Part shown: piece after piece, positions 12,923 through 22,776 of the stretch
How positions within the stretch are numbered: position 1 is the stretch's first letter
Layout: every line of letters begins with the position of its first letter
NCBI RefSeq assembly: GCF_030440425.1
Contig: NZ_CP098023.1
Location: 1,043,501-1,107,500 of the forward strand
Direction: 5' to 3'
Length of the DNA: 64,000 nucleotides
Origin: Microbulbifer sp. MI-G
GTDB lineage: Bacteria > Pseudomonadota > Gammaproteobacteria > Pseudomonadales > Cellvibrionaceae
Made by a program: the position numbers and the translations under genes
Notes under the pieces: model-generated
Told to the model about the DNA's origin: nothing
Database searches by the model: none
What the model saw: only the letters and a program-made list of their open reading frames with translations

Positions 12923-13638
12923 TTAGGGATTACTGGGTTGTCGTGCCCGCCGCCGGCACCGGCAAGCGCATGGGTGCCGATCGGCCAAAGCAGTATCTAC
13001 CGCTCATGGGACGACCGCTGTTATCCCTGACGTTAGAGAATGTTTTAAGCTGGCCGGGGCTTGCGGGAATTGTTGTGGCCCTGTCGAAAGAGGATGGGTT
13101 TTTCCCCCACCTCAAAGAGGCCCAAAATCCCAAGGTACACACGGTGATTGGTGGTGCCGAGCGGGCAGATTCTGTGCTGGCTGCACTGACGTATCTCATC
13201 GGGCGTGCGGTGGATGATACGCCGGTACTCGTCCATGATGCCGCCCGCCCCTGTATTACTCGGAGGGATATTGGTGCACTGCTCGATGAAGGCGTTTCGC
13301 CCATTGCCCTCTTGGCGCGCCCGGCTAGTGATACGGTGAAGCAGAGCCGGACTCTGGATGGGGCACCCTGCGCCGAACAGACGTTGGACCGGAGGCGGAT
13401 CTGGCTCGCACAAACGCCGCAGCGTGCCCCTTTACACCTGCTGTATTCCTGCCTGAGCCGGGCCCTCAAACAAGGTAAAACGGTCACCGATGAGGCCAGC
13501 GCACTCGAAATGTATGGACATTCGCCCCAACTCGTGGCGGTGCAGGGCGATAATCTCAAAGTGACCCACCCCTTCGATCTCTTGGTAGCAGAGGCCATTT
13601 TGCGCCTGCGCTACGCCCCTACAGAGGATAAACAGTAG
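12919..13638 (+). CDS. ispD: MEP cytidylyltransferase (2-C-methyl-D-erythritol 4-phosphate)
   Basis: Third step of the non-mevalonate isoprenoid pathway: CTP plus methylerythritol phosphate gives CDP-ME. 239 aa. The nucleotide-binding motif [17 protein letters not shown] at the N-terminus and [10 protein letters not shown] are diagnostic. GTG start at 12919 overlaps ftsB. The stop overlaps the ispF GTG start by one base, so ftsB-ispD-ispF-truD is a tightly coupled unit. Confidence 0.97.
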   Translation: MIRDYWVVVPAAGTGKRMGADRPKQYLPLMGRPLLSLTLENVLSWPGLAGIVVALSKEDGFFPHLKEAQNPKVHTVIGGAERADSVLAALTYLIGRAVDDTPVLVHDAARPCITRRDIGALLDEGVSPIALLARPASDTVKQSRTLDGAPCAEQTLDRRRIWLAQTPQRAPLHLLYSCLSRALKQGKTVTDEASALEMYGHSPQLVAVQGDNLKVTHPFDLLVAEAILRLRYAPTEDKQ

Positions 13639-14123
13639 TGAGTTTTCGAATAGGCCAAGGCTTTGACGTACATGCCTTTGGTCCAGGTAATCATGTTGTC
13701 ATCGGCGGAGTGAAAATTCCGTACGAGCGCGGCCTTGAGGCCCATTCAGACGGTGATGTACTTCTACATGCCCTGGCGGATGCACTGCTGGGTGCCCTGG
13801 CCCTGGGAGATATCGGCCACCATTTTCCTGAGACGGATGCCCGTTACGCCAACGTGGATAGCCGCAGGTTATTACGAAAGGTTGTCACCCTGATCAATCA
13901 CAAAGGGTATCGCCTGGTGAACGCCGACATTACTCTGATTGCCCAGGCGCCGAAGATGGCCCCCTATGTTGAAGCGATGCGCACTACTATCGCCGCAGAT
14001 TGTGGTGTTGAACGCGGTGATATCAGTGTCAAGGCGACGACGACGGAGAGACTGGGGTTTCCTGGTCGCGGCGAAGGCATCGCAGCCCAGGCCGTTGTGT
14101 TACTCGAGCACTCCCATGACTGA
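13638..14123 (+). CDS. ispF: MECDP synthase (2-C-methyl-D-erythritol 2,4-cyclodiphosphate)
   Basis: Fifth enzyme of the non-mevalonate isoprenoid pathway, forming the cyclic diphosphate. 161 aa, the standard length. Zinc ligands are visible in GFDVHAF and in the [11 protein letters not shown] motif; the C-terminal [17 protein letters not shown] is characteristic. The GTG start overlaps the ispD stop by one base, and the 3' end overlaps the start of truD by eight bases. Confidence 0.97.
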   Translation: MSFRIGQGFDVHAFGPGNHVVIGGVKIPYERGLEAHSDGDVLLHALADALLGALALGDIGHHFPETDARYANVDSRRLLRKVVTLINHKGYRLVNADITLIAQAPKMAPYVEAMRTTIAADCGVERGDISVKATTTERLGFPGRGEGIAAQAVVLLEHSHD

Positions 14124-15078
14124 AGGCTGGAAACTGGATTGGCCGCGGGCGTTGGGTGCAGTGTATGTGAGCGCAGACTTTCGCACTGAGCCGGAAGACT
14201 TTGTTGTTGAAGAACTGGCGTTTCCGCCGCCCTCTGAAAATGGTGAGCATGTTTATCTGCAGATCAGAAAGCGCGGCGCAAACACGGCCTGGGTGGCAAA
14301 GCAGTTGGCGACTCTTGCCGGCGTAAACACCTCGGATGTGGGCTATTTCGGTTTGAAAGACCGGCATGGGTTAACTACCCAGTGGTTCAGTGTATGGCTG
14401 GGGAAAAAGCTCCAGCCGGACTGGTCGCGACTCAACGGCCCGGAGATCTCTGTGCTGCACACTTTTCGCGGCTCGCGCAAGTTGCGTCGGGGCGAGCACA
14501 GCGGAAACCGGTTCAAAATCCGCCTGCGCAGTATTCGCGGGAAGCGAGCTGCTGCCGAGCAGAGACTGGATAAAATTAGCGCCGGTGTGCCCAATTACTT
14601 TGGTGAGCAGCGCTTTGGTATCCATGGGAACAACCTGGATTTGGTCCGCCATTTGGCCGAGGGTGGCGGGGGCTGTGGCAAAAGCAAAAAGGCCTTTGCC
14701 ATGTCCGCAGCGCGCAGTTGGCTGTTTAATCAGGTCCTGGCAGAAAGGGTCGATGCGGGCAACTGGCGGGAGGTGCTCGATGGTGAGCCGGAAGCAAATC
14801 CCAGCGGCCCTCTTTGGGGGCGCGGGCGCAATCCGGCATCCCGTGTACAGGAAGAGTTGGAGCAGCGTGCTCTGCTCCCCTGGCAGCCCTGGTGCAACTG
14901 GTTAGAGCACTGCGGGCTCAGGCAGGAGCGCCGGGCCTTGGTACTACGCCCTGAGGCGTTTCACTATCAATGGGAAGAAGACAGTCTGGTGCTCGGGTTT
15001 TCCCTGTCCCATGGTGAATTTGCAACAGCGCTGTTGAGGGAAGTGGCCCAGCTGGTCAATGTGAAATCAAGCACTTAA
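14116..15078 (+). CDS. truD: tRNA pseudouridine(13) synthase
   Basis: Makes pseudouridine at position 13 of tRNA-Glu. 320 aa from ATG 14116. The open frame extends back to 13939 but that part lies within ispF and has no family match. [15 protein letters not shown] contains the catalytic Asp, and NYFGEQRFG with its TruD insertion domain follows. It overlaps ispF by eight bases. In most gammaproteobacteria surE follows directly; here the next gene, 53 bases on, is pcm. Confidence 0.95.
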   Translation: MTEGWKLDWPRALGAVYVSADFRTEPEDFVVEELAFPPPSENGEHVYLQIRKRGANTAWVAKQLATLAGVNTSDVGYFGLKDRHGLTTQWFSVWLGKKLQPDWSRLNGPEISVLHTFRGSRKLRRGEHSGNRFKIRLRSIRGKRAAAEQRLDKISAGVPNYFGEQRFGIHGNNLDLVRHLAEGGGGCGKSKKAFAMSAARSWLFNQVLAERVDAGNWREVLDGEPEANPSGPLWGRGRNPASRVQEELEQRALLPWQPWCNWLEHCGLRQERRALVLRPEAFHYQWEEDSLVLGFSLSHGEFATALLREVAQLVNVKSST

Positions 15079-15131
15079 AATTTGGTACTGGAAGTGACAG
15101 GTGTTTTGCAGGGCATGGAAATAAACCGTAT

Positions 15132-15803
15132 ATGGATCATTTAAGACACGAAGGCCTGGGAATGACCTCCCAGCGCACCCGCAACCGTTTGATACAGCGG
15201 CTGCGGGAAGAGGGGATTAAAAACGAGCAGGTTCTGGAAGTGATGGCTTCGATCCCCCGGCATCTGTTTCTGGATGAAGCCCTGGCGATTCGCGCTTACG
15301 AGGATACGGCTCTGCCCATAGGCTACGGCCAGACCATCTCGCAACCTTATATTGTTGCCCGCATGACTGAGTTGCTGCTGGATCGGGCTAAGTCCCTTCG
15401 GCGCGTACTGGAAGTGGGCACCGGTTCGGGCTATCAAACAGCGATTCTCGCTGGCCTGGTCGAACAACTTTACTCCGTTGAGCGTGTCGAACCCCTGTTG
15501 GAAAAGGCACGCCGACGCCTGGCAGAGCTGGGTTTGCGCAATGTTGAGTACAAACTCAGTAATGGGGGGTTTGGCTGGCCGGATAGGGGCCCCTACACTG
15601 CCATTCTTGCGGCGGCAGCACCGGCAATTGTTCCGGATGAGTTGAAACGGCAGTTGGCACCCAATGGTGTAATGGTTATCCCGGTGGGATCAGAGCAGCA
15701 GTATTTGACTCTGTTGGTCCGCCGCCAGGACAGCGATTTGTTTGATGTAGAAAAACTGGAAGCGGTGCGTTTTGTGCCGCTCCTTAGTGGTGTTGTTCGA
15801 TGA
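15132..15803 (+). CDS. pcm: Protein-L-isoaspartate O-methyltransferase
   Basis: Methylates isoaspartyl residues with SAM to start repair of damaged proteins. 223 aa. The family motif [20 protein letters not shown] and the SAM-binding [16 protein letters not shown] are clear, and the C-terminal [12 protein letters not shown] is typical. ATG 15162 is a possible later start. Its stop overlaps the DUF368 gene start by four bases (ATGA), so the two are coupled. It is part of the stress-linked pcm-nlpD-rpoS neighbourhood. Confidence 0.96.
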   Translation: MDHLRHEGLGMTSQRTRNRLIQRLREEGIKNEQVLEVMASIPRHLFLDEALAIRAYEDTALPIGYGQTISQPYIVARMTELLLDRAKSLRRVLEVGTGSGYQTAILAGLVEQLYSVERVEPLLEKARRRLAELGLRNVEYKLSNGGFGWPDRGPYTAILAAAAPAIVPDELKRQLAPNGVMVIPVGSEQQYLTLLVRRQDSDLFDVEKLEAVRFVPLLSGVVR

Positions 15804-16762
15804 ATTTGGTTGAAATCGCCAAGAGCCGATATCCCGCAGTGGTGCTGCGTGGCATGGCAATGGGTGCGGCTGATGTTGTCCCTGGTGTTTCCGGCGGTAC
15901 CATCGCTTTTATTACCGGTATTTACCGGGAGTTGCTGGACTCTTTGAGTCAAATTGGGCCGCGCTGTATTCCCTTGTTGAAGAATGAAGGGGTCGTGGCG
16001 CTGTGGAAATACATTAATGGCAGTTTTCTGCTATCTCTGTTTGCTGGTATTTTGATCAGTATTTTCAGTCTTGCGCGCCTGATCAGTGGCCTTCTCAGCG
16101 ACTATCCAATTGTGGTCTGGTCTTTTTTTTTCGGCCTTGTACTGGCATCTTCTGTGCCTGTTTTGCGCAAGATACCCAGATGGTCTCCATCGGTGTTTGT
16201 ATTTCTACTGCTGGGAGCACTTTTGGCGGTAACGGTGAGTGAACTGCGTCCCGGTGATATCCCCGCGACTCCGCTGACCCTGTTTTTTTCCGGTGCCCTG
16301 GCTATTTGCGCCATGGTCCTGCCGGGTATTTCCGGTGCTTTCATTCTCTTGTTGATTGGGATCTACCCCAAGGTACTCACAGCGGTGCACGAACTGCAGA
16401 TTACCAGCTTGTTCTGCTTTGCCGCTGGTGCAACCGTAGGTCTGATCCTGTTCAGTCGACTGCTCTCGTGGCTGATACACAAGTATGTTGCCAGAACACT
16501 GGCTTTTCTGGCTGGGATATTGCTGGGCAGTCTGAAAATTCTCTGGCCCTGGAAGTTGCCTATGGAGGGAGAAGTTGCGATGTCCAGTAAACTGGCCCCA
16601 CTGCAGGCGAATACCTCCCCGGCCAAGTTTGTGGTGCAAAGCGGCGAAGAGTCCTATTTGGGGATGGCCGTCATCGCAGCGCTTGCCGCTATCCTGTTGG
16701 TACTTGCCGTGGACTTTTTTGCTGCAGCTCATAGAGGGAAATCCTGTGCCACACCGCAATAA
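15800..16762 (+). CDS. DUF368 membrane protein, candidate C55-P flippase
   Basis: Polytopic inner-membrane protein of 320 aa with about eight to nine hydrophobic segments. The two internally repeated signatures [16 protein letters not shown] (N-terminal) and [16 protein letters not shown] (central) define the DUF368 family. Some members (PopT) have been shown to recycle undecaprenyl phosphate across the membrane, so that role is the best family-based guess; here it is inference. It begins within the last four bases of pcm. The C-terminal loop before the last segment is hydrophilic and poorly conserved. Confidence 0.88.
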   Translation: MNLVEIAKSRYPAVVLRGMAMGAADVVPGVSGGTIAFITGIYRELLDSLSQIGPRCIPLLKNEGVVALWKYINGSFLLSLFAGILISIFSLARLISGLLSDYPIVVWSFFFGLVLASSVPVLRKIPRWSPSVFVFLLLGALLAVTVSELRPGDIPATPLTLFFSGALAICAMVLPGISGAFILLLIGIYPKVLTAVHELQITSLFCFAAGATVGLILFSRLLSWLIHKYVARTLAFLAGILLGSLKILWPWKLPMEGEVAMSSKLAPLQANTSPAKFVVQSGEESYLGMAVIAALAAILLVLAVDFFAAAHRGKSCATPQ

Positions 16763-16875
16763 GATCTCGGAAATCTCGGTATGGCAGCTTTTTAAGAGAC
16801 TTTTACGGGGATTTTTACCGCTTTTCTTTAGACGCTTTTTCCATAAATGCCGCAGTCTGATTTAAAAAGAGAATA

Positions 16876-17721
16876 ATGAAATGTCACCTTTCACAACATC
16901 CTCAACACCGTTCTTGGCGGGGCAATAGTTTTGGGCTTGGATACTTTTTGGTTAGGTTGTTAAAGATATTAGGCACAAGTGTGCTAATTTGGGGTTTGTT
17001 TTCCTGTGGCAGCCACAGGGCTCCCAGCAGTTCCCTGAAACAGCCCCCCGACATTCGCTTGAACTACCATACGGTGAGCCAGGGAGATACGCTGTATTCG
17101 ATCGCCTGGCGCTACGGTAAGGATTTCCGACATCTAGCCGCACTCAACGGCATCGCCTCCCCCTATTATATCTATCCGGGCCAGCGCCTGAAGCTGAATG
17201 GAAAAGCCCCTGCCAGCACGGTTTCAGTGGCGCGGGAAAAGACTAAAAAAATGCCGAGCAGCAAGGTGGCTAACAAGAAGACTGCTTCAGCATCCAGTAA
17301 AAAATCTTTAACGCGAAGTAGCAAGCGCCATGCGAGCCAGGCCCGGCGGGCGGGCTCAATTCGCTGGCGTTGGCCCGCACGTGGAAAAGTGATCAGCCAA
17401 TTCCGCTCCGGTGATCCCCTGCGCAAGGGAGTTGATATCGCCGGAGAAAAGGGAGAATCTGTATTGGCAGCGGCCGATGGCACCGTTATCTACGCGGGAA
17501 ACGCATTGAGAGGTTATGGAAAGCTGCTGATCGTGAAGCACAGTGACGAGTATCTGAGTGCTTATGCCCACAACCACCGGCTACTGGTGCGGGAGGGCAG
17601 TGCAGTCAAAGCGGGACAGCGGATAGCGGAATTGGGTTCAAGTGGTACCGACCGCAACAAGCTCCACTTTGAGATTCGCAGAAACGGTCAGCCAGTAGAC
17701 CCTCTTGCCTATTTGCCGTAA
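16876..17721 (+). CDS. nlpD: NlpD lipoprotein, murein hydrolase activator
   Basis: Outer-membrane lipoprotein that activates amidase AmiC during cell separation. 281 aa. A basic N-terminus and hydrophobic segment lead to the lipobox LFSCG (Cys about 44). A LysM domain follows (YHTVSQGDTLYSIAWRYG to YPGQRLKL), then a Lys/Ser-rich linker, then an M23 LytM domain (about 180-278). The first zinc-ligand His of active LytM enzymes is replaced (KGVDIAG), whereas AYAHN and LHFEIR remain; this degeneration is typical of NlpD activators. The long N-terminus suggests a later start is possible. rpoS lies downstream, and in E. coli its main promoter is within nlpD. Confidence 0.94.
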   Translation: MKCHLSQHPQHRSWRGNSFGLGYFLVRLLKILGTSVLIWGLFSCGSHRAPSSSLKQPPDIRLNYHTVSQGDTLYSIAWRYGKDFRHLAALNGIASPYYIYPGQRLKLNGKAPASTVSVAREKTKKMPSSKVANKKTASASSKKSLTRSSKRHASQARRAGSIRWRWPARGKVISQFRSGDPLRKGVDIAGEKGESVLAAADGTVIYAGNALRGYGKLLIVKHSDEYLSAYAHNHRLLVREGSAVKAGQRIAELGSSGTDRNKLHFEIRRNGQPVDPLAYLP

Positions 17722-17747
17722 GCCGGACGGATGTTCTGCGGCCCTGT

Positions 17748-17768
17748 AATAAAAATGGACTTTTTATT
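17748..17768 (+). repeat. A/T inverted repeat between nlpD and rpoS
   Basis: AATAAAAA (17748-17755) and TTTTTATT (17761-17768) are exact reverse complements around TGGAC. The stem is entirely A-T, so it may be a weak terminator for nlpD or part of the rpoS leader. Confidence 0.4.
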
Positions 17769-17922
17769 GATACCACTTGAGGTAGTTACTGTAATCGTGA
17801 CCACCGCAGGGTCAGCTGATTCAGTGGCTGTCGCCACATGCCCTTAGGGACAGATTGGTGCTTGAGTAGTCTTTGGGGTGTGTTTGGCGGCTGATATTGG
17901 CAAAGTACAAGGAGCAGGGGAA

Positions 17923-18969
17923 ATGGAAGCACAGCGGCAAGATCAGTCAATGGCTGGCCAGGCAGAAGACTTTCCTCCTGAGTTGGTTGAAAAAAATGAT
18001 GAGCAGCAACTGGATCGCAATAAAGGGATAGTTACAGGCCGTACGCGGAAAAAAGCGGCAAAAAATACTGCCGCCGCCTCCTCGGAGAAGAGCCGGGTTC
18101 GCAGGCTGAACGGTGATGGTCATTTGCAGAAGAATCTGGATGCCACCCAGCTCTACCTGGATGAAATTGGTTTCTCTCCTCTACTGACTGCTGAAGAGGA
18201 AGTCTATTACGCACGCAAGGCGTTGCGTGGAGATGCCGCGGCTAGAAAGCGGATGATTGAAAGCAATCTGCGCCTTGTGGTAAAGATTGCCCGCCGGTAC
18301 GTCAGTCGTGGCTTGGCTCTGCTGGATTTGATTGAAGAGGGCAACCTGGGATTAATCCGCGCAGTAGAAAAGTTTGATCCGGAGCGCGGATTTCGCTTTT
18401 CCACGTACGCTACTTGGTGGATACGGCAGACTATTGAACGCGCGATAATGAATCAGACCCGGACAATCCGCCTACCCATTCATGTGGTCAAGGAATTAAA
18501 TGTCTATTTGCGGGCATCTCGCGAGTTGGCTCAGAAACTGGATCACGAACCATCCGCAGAAGAGATTGCCAATTTGCTGGAGAAACCGGTAGAGGATGTC
18601 GAGCGGATGCTGGGGCTCAATGAGCGGGTTACCTCCGTGGATACGCCGATCGGACCCTCCTCTGAAAAGACCCTGGTGGATACCATTCCCGACCAGCAGG
18701 AGTCTGATCCGGCTGAGCTGTTGCAGGACAATGACCTGTTTGAAAGCATCAACCGCTGGCTTGGAGAGCTTCCCGAAAAACAATGTGAAGTGGTTTCACG
18801 TCGATTCGGATTGCGTGGTTTTGAAGCCAGTACCCTCGAAGAAGTCGGGCGGGAAATCGGCCTCACCCGCGAACGAGTTCGCCAGATCCAGGTTGATGCA
18901 CTCAAGCGCTTGCGCGAAGTGATGGAAAAGCAGGGGCTGGACGGGCAATCCCTATTTGGAAACTTTTAA
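17923..18969 (+). CDS. rpoS: RNA polymerase sigma factor RpoS
   Basis: Stationary-phase and general stress sigma factor. 348 aa from ATG 17923, preceded by AAGGAG at 17909-17914; the frame is open 15 codons further up but without family support. After a variable basic N-terminal extension of about 70 residues come region 1.2 ([11 protein letters not shown]), region 2 ([13 protein letters not shown], the [18 protein letters not shown] core, [11 protein letters not shown]), region 3, and region 4 with the helix-turn-helix [19 protein letters not shown]. The 154-base leader region between the nlpD stop and the ribosome site could carry post-transcriptional control as in E. coli. A strong terminator follows. 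Confidence 0.97.
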   Translation: MEAQRQDQSMAGQAEDFPPELVEKNDEQQLDRNKGIVTGRTRKKAAKNTAAASSEKSRVRRLNGDGHLQKNLDATQLYLDEIGFSPLLTAEEEVYYARKALRGDAAARKRMIESNLRLVVKIARRYVSRGLALLDLIEEGNLGLIRAVEKFDPERGFRFSTYATWWIRQTIERAIMNQTRTIRLPIHVVKELNVYLRASRELAQKLDHEPSAEEIANLLEKPVEDVERMLGLNERVTSVDTPIGPSSEKTLVDTIPDQQESDPAELLQDNDLFESINRWLGELPEKQCEVVSRRFGLRGFEASTLEEVGREIGLTRERVRQIQVDALKRLREVMEKQGLDGQSLFGNF

Positions 18970-18988
18970 ACCTGGCTCGAAGTAAGCA

Positions 18989-19015
18989 CCCCGCGAAGAC
19001 GGTGTCTTCGCGGGG
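18989..19015. terminator. Strong intrinsic terminator after rpoS
   Basis: CCCCGCGAAGAC (18989-19000) and GTCTTCGCGGGG (19004-19015) form a perfect 12-bp GC-rich stem with a 3-base loop, followed by CTTTC. It lies between convergent rpoS and ydbL and could serve both. Confidence 0.85.
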
Positions 19016-19046
19016 CTTTCAGTGAAGACACAGGGCCTGGATTTAC

Positions 19047-19373
19047 CTACTTCTGTACCCATCGCCCGAGATTATCCTGGTAATACTCACCCGGGGAGAG
19101 ACGCGCTTCCAGTTTCTCTGCCGCGCGTGCCGCTACCTGGGCGATATCGATGTTGTTGCGCTTGGCAATCTGGGCATAGGCGGCTTTGCGCTTTGTATTG
19201 ACCTGTTTTACCAGTTTTTCCAGCTCCGGAGAACTGGTGTCCACGATTGCGATGTAACCGCTGTTAGACTCACCTACCAGCCCCTGACTCTTGGCCGCAT
19301 TCAGAGAAATCGCCAGTGCCGGCAATGTGATTAGGATACCCAGAAACAGCAGGGTTTTTTTCACCATACTCAT
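19047..19373 (-). CDS. ydbL: YdbL family protein (DUF1318)
   Basis: Small secreted protein of 108 aa with a signal peptide (LLFLGILITLPALA). The mature part matches DUF1318/YdbL, ending in ARLSPGEYYQDNLGRWVQK. It is the last gene of ydbH-ynbE-ydbL. In E. coli YdbL modulates the YdbH-YnbE system for outer-membrane lipid homeostasis. A perfect AGGAGG lies six bases upstream of the ATG and overlaps the ynbE stop region. Confidence 0.88.
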   Translation of the reverse strand: MSMVKKTLLFLGILITLPALAISLNAAKSQGLVGESNSGYIAIVDTSSPELEKLVKQVNTKRKAAYAQIAKRNNIDIAQVAARAAEKLEARLSPGEYYQDNLGRWVQK

Positions 19374-19384
19374 GTTTTTCCTCC

Positions 19385-19579
19385 TCAGAAAATGCCATCC
19401 TTACCTTCAAACAAGTTGTCGAGGTCCCGATCCACCTTGACCCGGATTTCGTGTTCAATCTTGACGTTTAGGTTGACCGTAATCGGTTCAGTGGGCGCCT
19501 TAACAGCGACGGTTGGCGTGCACCCTGTAACAACCATAGCGTAAAGCAGTCCCACGGAAATCAGCTGTCTGGCTCTCAT
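19385..19579 (-). CDS. ynbE: YnbE family lipoprotein
   Basis: A 64-aa lipoprotein: short signal sequence with lipobox VVTGC (Cys about 20), then TPTVAVKAPTEPITVNLNVKIEHEI, typical of YnbE. E. coli YnbE is an outer-membrane lipoprotein that binds the C-terminus of YdbH to form an intermembrane bridge for phospholipid transport. It has AGGAG upstream. A gap of about 200 bases separates it from ydbH, more than in a tight operon. Confidence 0.85.
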   Translation of the reverse strand: MRARQLISVGLLYAMVVTGCTPTVAVKAPTEPITVNLNVKIEHEIRVKVDRDLDNLFEGKDGIF

Positions 19580-19782
19580 TTCAAACTCCTAGCAATGCCT
19601 GTTGGGCATCTATTGACTTGCGACATCATCAGCGATTGCCGCAACTGATCGGCCAGGTTTAACGATCAGGTCGGGAGTGGCCATAGTTCTATGGTACAGA
19701 CCCAATCTTAACCGGTTCTGAACTGGCAGGGGCTTACACCCCGAAGTGAATCCAGTACAGGAGAGCCTACTGTATAGGCGAG

Positions 19783-22776
19783 CTACTGGTCCAGCTGCTT
19801 TTCCAGAGCTTCTGCCACGTCCCGGCTGGCTTGCAGGGAATGCAACATGGCTGGAATGTTGTTCTCAAGGTTGAGATTGATAATCAGGTCCCTGTCAATA
19901 TCCACTGAGTCACTGCGCCCTACTAGCTGGAGTTTCAACAGCAGGTCTCCGCTGGGAGAATACTCCATGTTGCCTTCGAGTGTGTGGAAAAGATAGTCCT
20001 CCAGTGCGTTGGCAATCAGGTTCAGTTGCGGGTTATCTGCCAGCATTTGTGGAGAAAAGGCACCGTAATAGCGCAATTGACCACCGGGCGCCAATGCCCT
20101 GACATGTCCCTTTTCCACCGTGATCCCATCGGGACCAGTGATCATCGGTATGGTCAGGTTGAGGCGACCTTTAGCCTCAAAGTGTTTGGATTCTGTTACG
20201 CGGGCCAGTTCTTCCAGGGAAATATCTTGAGCATACAGCGTGCTCTGTCGCTTCACTTGAGACAGGTTCCATGTCAGTGCCTGCGAAGTCACCTTCCCGC
20301 CGAGAAACTCTGCAGCAAAATCCCTCAGAACGAGGTCCATATCCCTATCCAGAAATAGGGAGAAGCGGATTTTTTCCAGGGGAAGGCCCGCGTCCATGGA
20401 TTGTATTGACAGTGATTGTGGCTCCCCTGTGACCCACTGTCCACTATCCTTTTCAAACAGCAGCTTTGCGTCAATGCCTGTTGCGAAACTATCTGCATAA
20501 ACAGTGGCTATATCAGACAACGTCAGCCGCAGAGCACTACCTTGTTGTTGGGGCCAGGAGAGTGTTCCGCTGGCTGATACTTGTCCTGAAACCACATCAA
20601 TTGGTAGTCCCTTCACGGTTTGGCTTAGGGGCTGCATGGGGCTGAAAACAACTGGTGGTAGGGAAAAGAGAATACGGCCTTTTGCCTGTTTCAGACTATG
20701 CTGTAAGTGATGCTGTATTACCAGTGGACCAGAAACCAGGTTTCCTTTTCCCTCTAGCACATTACCGGTAAGAGCGACAAATCCAGACAGGCTGGCATCC
20801 AGAGCGTAATTTCCCGAGGCCGTTAAATGCAGGTTGTTGCTGTTATATGTGCCGCTAAAATCGGTCTTTCCGTCCTCGATCTGTAGCTTTAGATTACCGA
20901 AACTGACATCGCCTGAGAATGAAAGAGACTCATTGACAGTTGCTGTGACGTTACTTTCCCCCTTTGTACTGTTACAACTGGAGGTATGTGCATGAAAGAC
21001 ACAGTGGAGGCCTGGCATTCGGAACTCACTATTCTTCAGATGCAGGCTTTTGTCTTTTATCTCTTTTGCAGTCACTGTGAACGCTTTTATTTGTAGCCAG
21101 TACTTATCACCGGTTTTTTGGATACGCACGTTACTATCTGAGAATAGCTGTGTGATGGAGATCCCGGAAATGGGATTGACAATCTCAGGAACCTCAGACT
21201 CTATGCCAAAAGTACATTCGGTATTGTCATTAATATTGCAACGGATTTTCCGAAAATGGGCCAGAATTGAATTTCTGCTTTTCTCTCCCTGCATTTTTAC
21301 AGAAACGGTTCCTCCACTGACTACCAGGTGAATCCGGCCAGATTGAGAGATTGCTCCCGTGATTGTAAGGTTGTCCTCCACACCAACTTGTACCCGACTT
21401 TTGTCAAAGCCAAATGGTTGTAATAGAGAGCCCTCTGTACTATTTTGCATATGGGCTGTAATATGCACTTGGCTCTCAGGTGTCAGGGTGAGAGTGAAGC
21501 TGTCAAACACCTTTTTTTCTGTAGAAGAGAGTTGGTCCAAGGGCTGTAGGTTGATTTCTCCATAAAAGTTTAATGTTCCATTCTGGTTTTTAATGGATGT
21601 GAGTGCTGGAATTGTATTCCAAATAGGAGAGTTGGCTAATATTTTTCCAGAGGCAAGATTAACTGACCCGTTAACGAGAATTCTGGAAATATTTGTTTGA
21701 ATATGGGATTCAAACTCAGAGTCCAATAGAAAATTCCGCTCAGGGAGATTGCCCGCCGGAAAGAGAATTAACCTGCCAGCTCCAGTGATATACTCGGGAA
21801 TTAACCGATCTAATCCACTCAATTTTATCTCAATAGGAGTTGTAGTCGATAGTTGGGCTTTCAGTACTGTATCGAGTAATTTACTTTGAAAAGATGCTGT
21901 CAGGTTTTCGCTCTCAAATGAAAAAGTGATATTTCGATAGCCTGAAATTGCAGTGATATTGTCGGGTATATCAGATGTCGTACGGATGGCAATAGCCCCG
22001 GTTGTGTGTATTTTTGGTGAGAGCCCAGTTGCTGAACCTGTGGCGATATCTACAAATGGTGAGAGACTATCCATAGTTAGCACTGCATTTGTATCTAGAA
22101 GCCAGCCACCGTGTATATTTTTTACAATAGTGACATCTGCATATGAAACAGCCTTTCTTATATTGGAATCTATACTGGCATTCAGTTGAATTTTTGCTGG
22201 GGTAATATCGGCTTTTAAGGATAAATTGTATGATTCATGTTGAGAGGATGTGTAAGGTAGTTTTGCAGATATATGGCGATTATGACGTGTAATATCCAAT
22301 GGGCCCATGAGATCATTGTTGTCGAGTACTATCTGGTTGATAAAAACTTTACCCGGCATAAAGTAGATAATAGATTGAAGGGCTTGGCTTAGATCTATGA
22401 CTGGATAAGCATGCTTTTTATCTGCAGTGTTCAGAGTATTGATCGGCCCTGTCCATCCTCCCGTATGTAGACTCAGCTTCCCCACTGAGATTTCTACCCT
22501 TTCACTGCTTTTGCGATTAAGAACAATATGGAAAGGGTGGCTGATGGTTACCTTATCCAGAATAAACATTTTACCCCTGGCAGGTTGCAATCGAATCTGT
22601 CTAGCTGAAATTTCACCGAAGCCCAATTCCAAACCGGAGATATTCTGGATAACTGCCTGTCCGTAAAGTAGATTGATTATCCGTGATATGGCTGGTTCCT
22701 TCATGTACCAACTGCCAATGAGAAGGGTGATCAGAACCAATGTCAGTACAATAAAAAAAATACGTGATTTGCGCAC
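19783..22776 (-). CDS. ydbH: YdbH-like AsmA-family intermembrane protein
   Basis: A 997-aa protein with one N-terminal transmembrane helix (IFFIVLTLVLITLLIGSWYM) and a long beta-rich periplasmic domain. The C-terminal part (about 700-990, with the block GQLRYYGAFSPQMLADNPQL) matches the YdbH family, one of the AsmA-like proteins (with TamB and YhdP) thought to carry phospholipids to the outer membrane. GTG start with GAGAGG about seven bases upstream. It leads ydbH-ynbE-ydbL. The central region looks divergent and AT-rich relative to neighbouring genes. Confidence 0.88.
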   Translation of the reverse strand: MRKSRIFFIVLTLVLITLLIGSWYMKEPAISRIINLLYGQAVIQNISGLELGFGEISARQIRLQPARGKMFILDKVTISHPFHIVLNRKSSERVEISVGKLSLHTGGWTGPINTLNTADKKHAYPVIDLSQALQSIIYFMPGKVFINQIVLDNNDLMGPLDITRHNRHISAKLPYTSSQHESYNLSLKADITPAKIQLNASIDSNIRKAVSYADVTIVKNIHGGWLLDTNAVLTMDSLSPFVDIATGSATGLSPKIHTTGAIAIRTTSDIPDNITAISGYRNITFSFESENLTASFQSKLLDTVLKAQLSTTTPIEIKLSGLDRLIPEYITGAGRLILFPAGNLPERNFLLDSEFESHIQTNISRILVNGSVNLASGKILANSPIWNTIPALTSIKNQNGTLNFYGEINLQPLDQLSSTEKKVFDSFTLTLTPESQVHITAHMQNSTEGSLLQPFGFDKSRVQVGVEDNLTITGAISQSGRIHLVVSGGTVSVKMQGEKSRNSILAHFRKIRCNINDNTECTFGIESEVPEIVNPISGISITQLFSDSNVRIQKTGDKYWLQIKAFTVTAKEIKDKSLHLKNSEFRMPGLHCVFHAHTSSCNSTKGESNVTATVNESLSFSGDVSFGNLKLQIEDGKTDFSGTYNSNNLHLTASGNYALDASLSGFVALTGNVLEGKGNLVSGPLVIQHHLQHSLKQAKGRILFSLPPVVFSPMQPLSQTVKGLPIDVVSGQVSASGTLSWPQQQGSALRLTLSDIATVYADSFATGIDAKLLFEKDSGQWVTGEPQSLSIQSMDAGLPLEKIRFSLFLDRDMDLVLRDFAAEFLGGKVTSQALTWNLSQVKRQSTLYAQDISLEELARVTESKHFEAKGRLNLTIPMITGPDGITVEKGHVRALAPGGQLRYYGAFSPQMLADNPQLNLIANALEDYLFHTLEGNMEYSPSGDLLLKLQLVGRSDSVDIDRDLIINLNLENNIPAMLHSLQASRDVAEALEKQLDQ

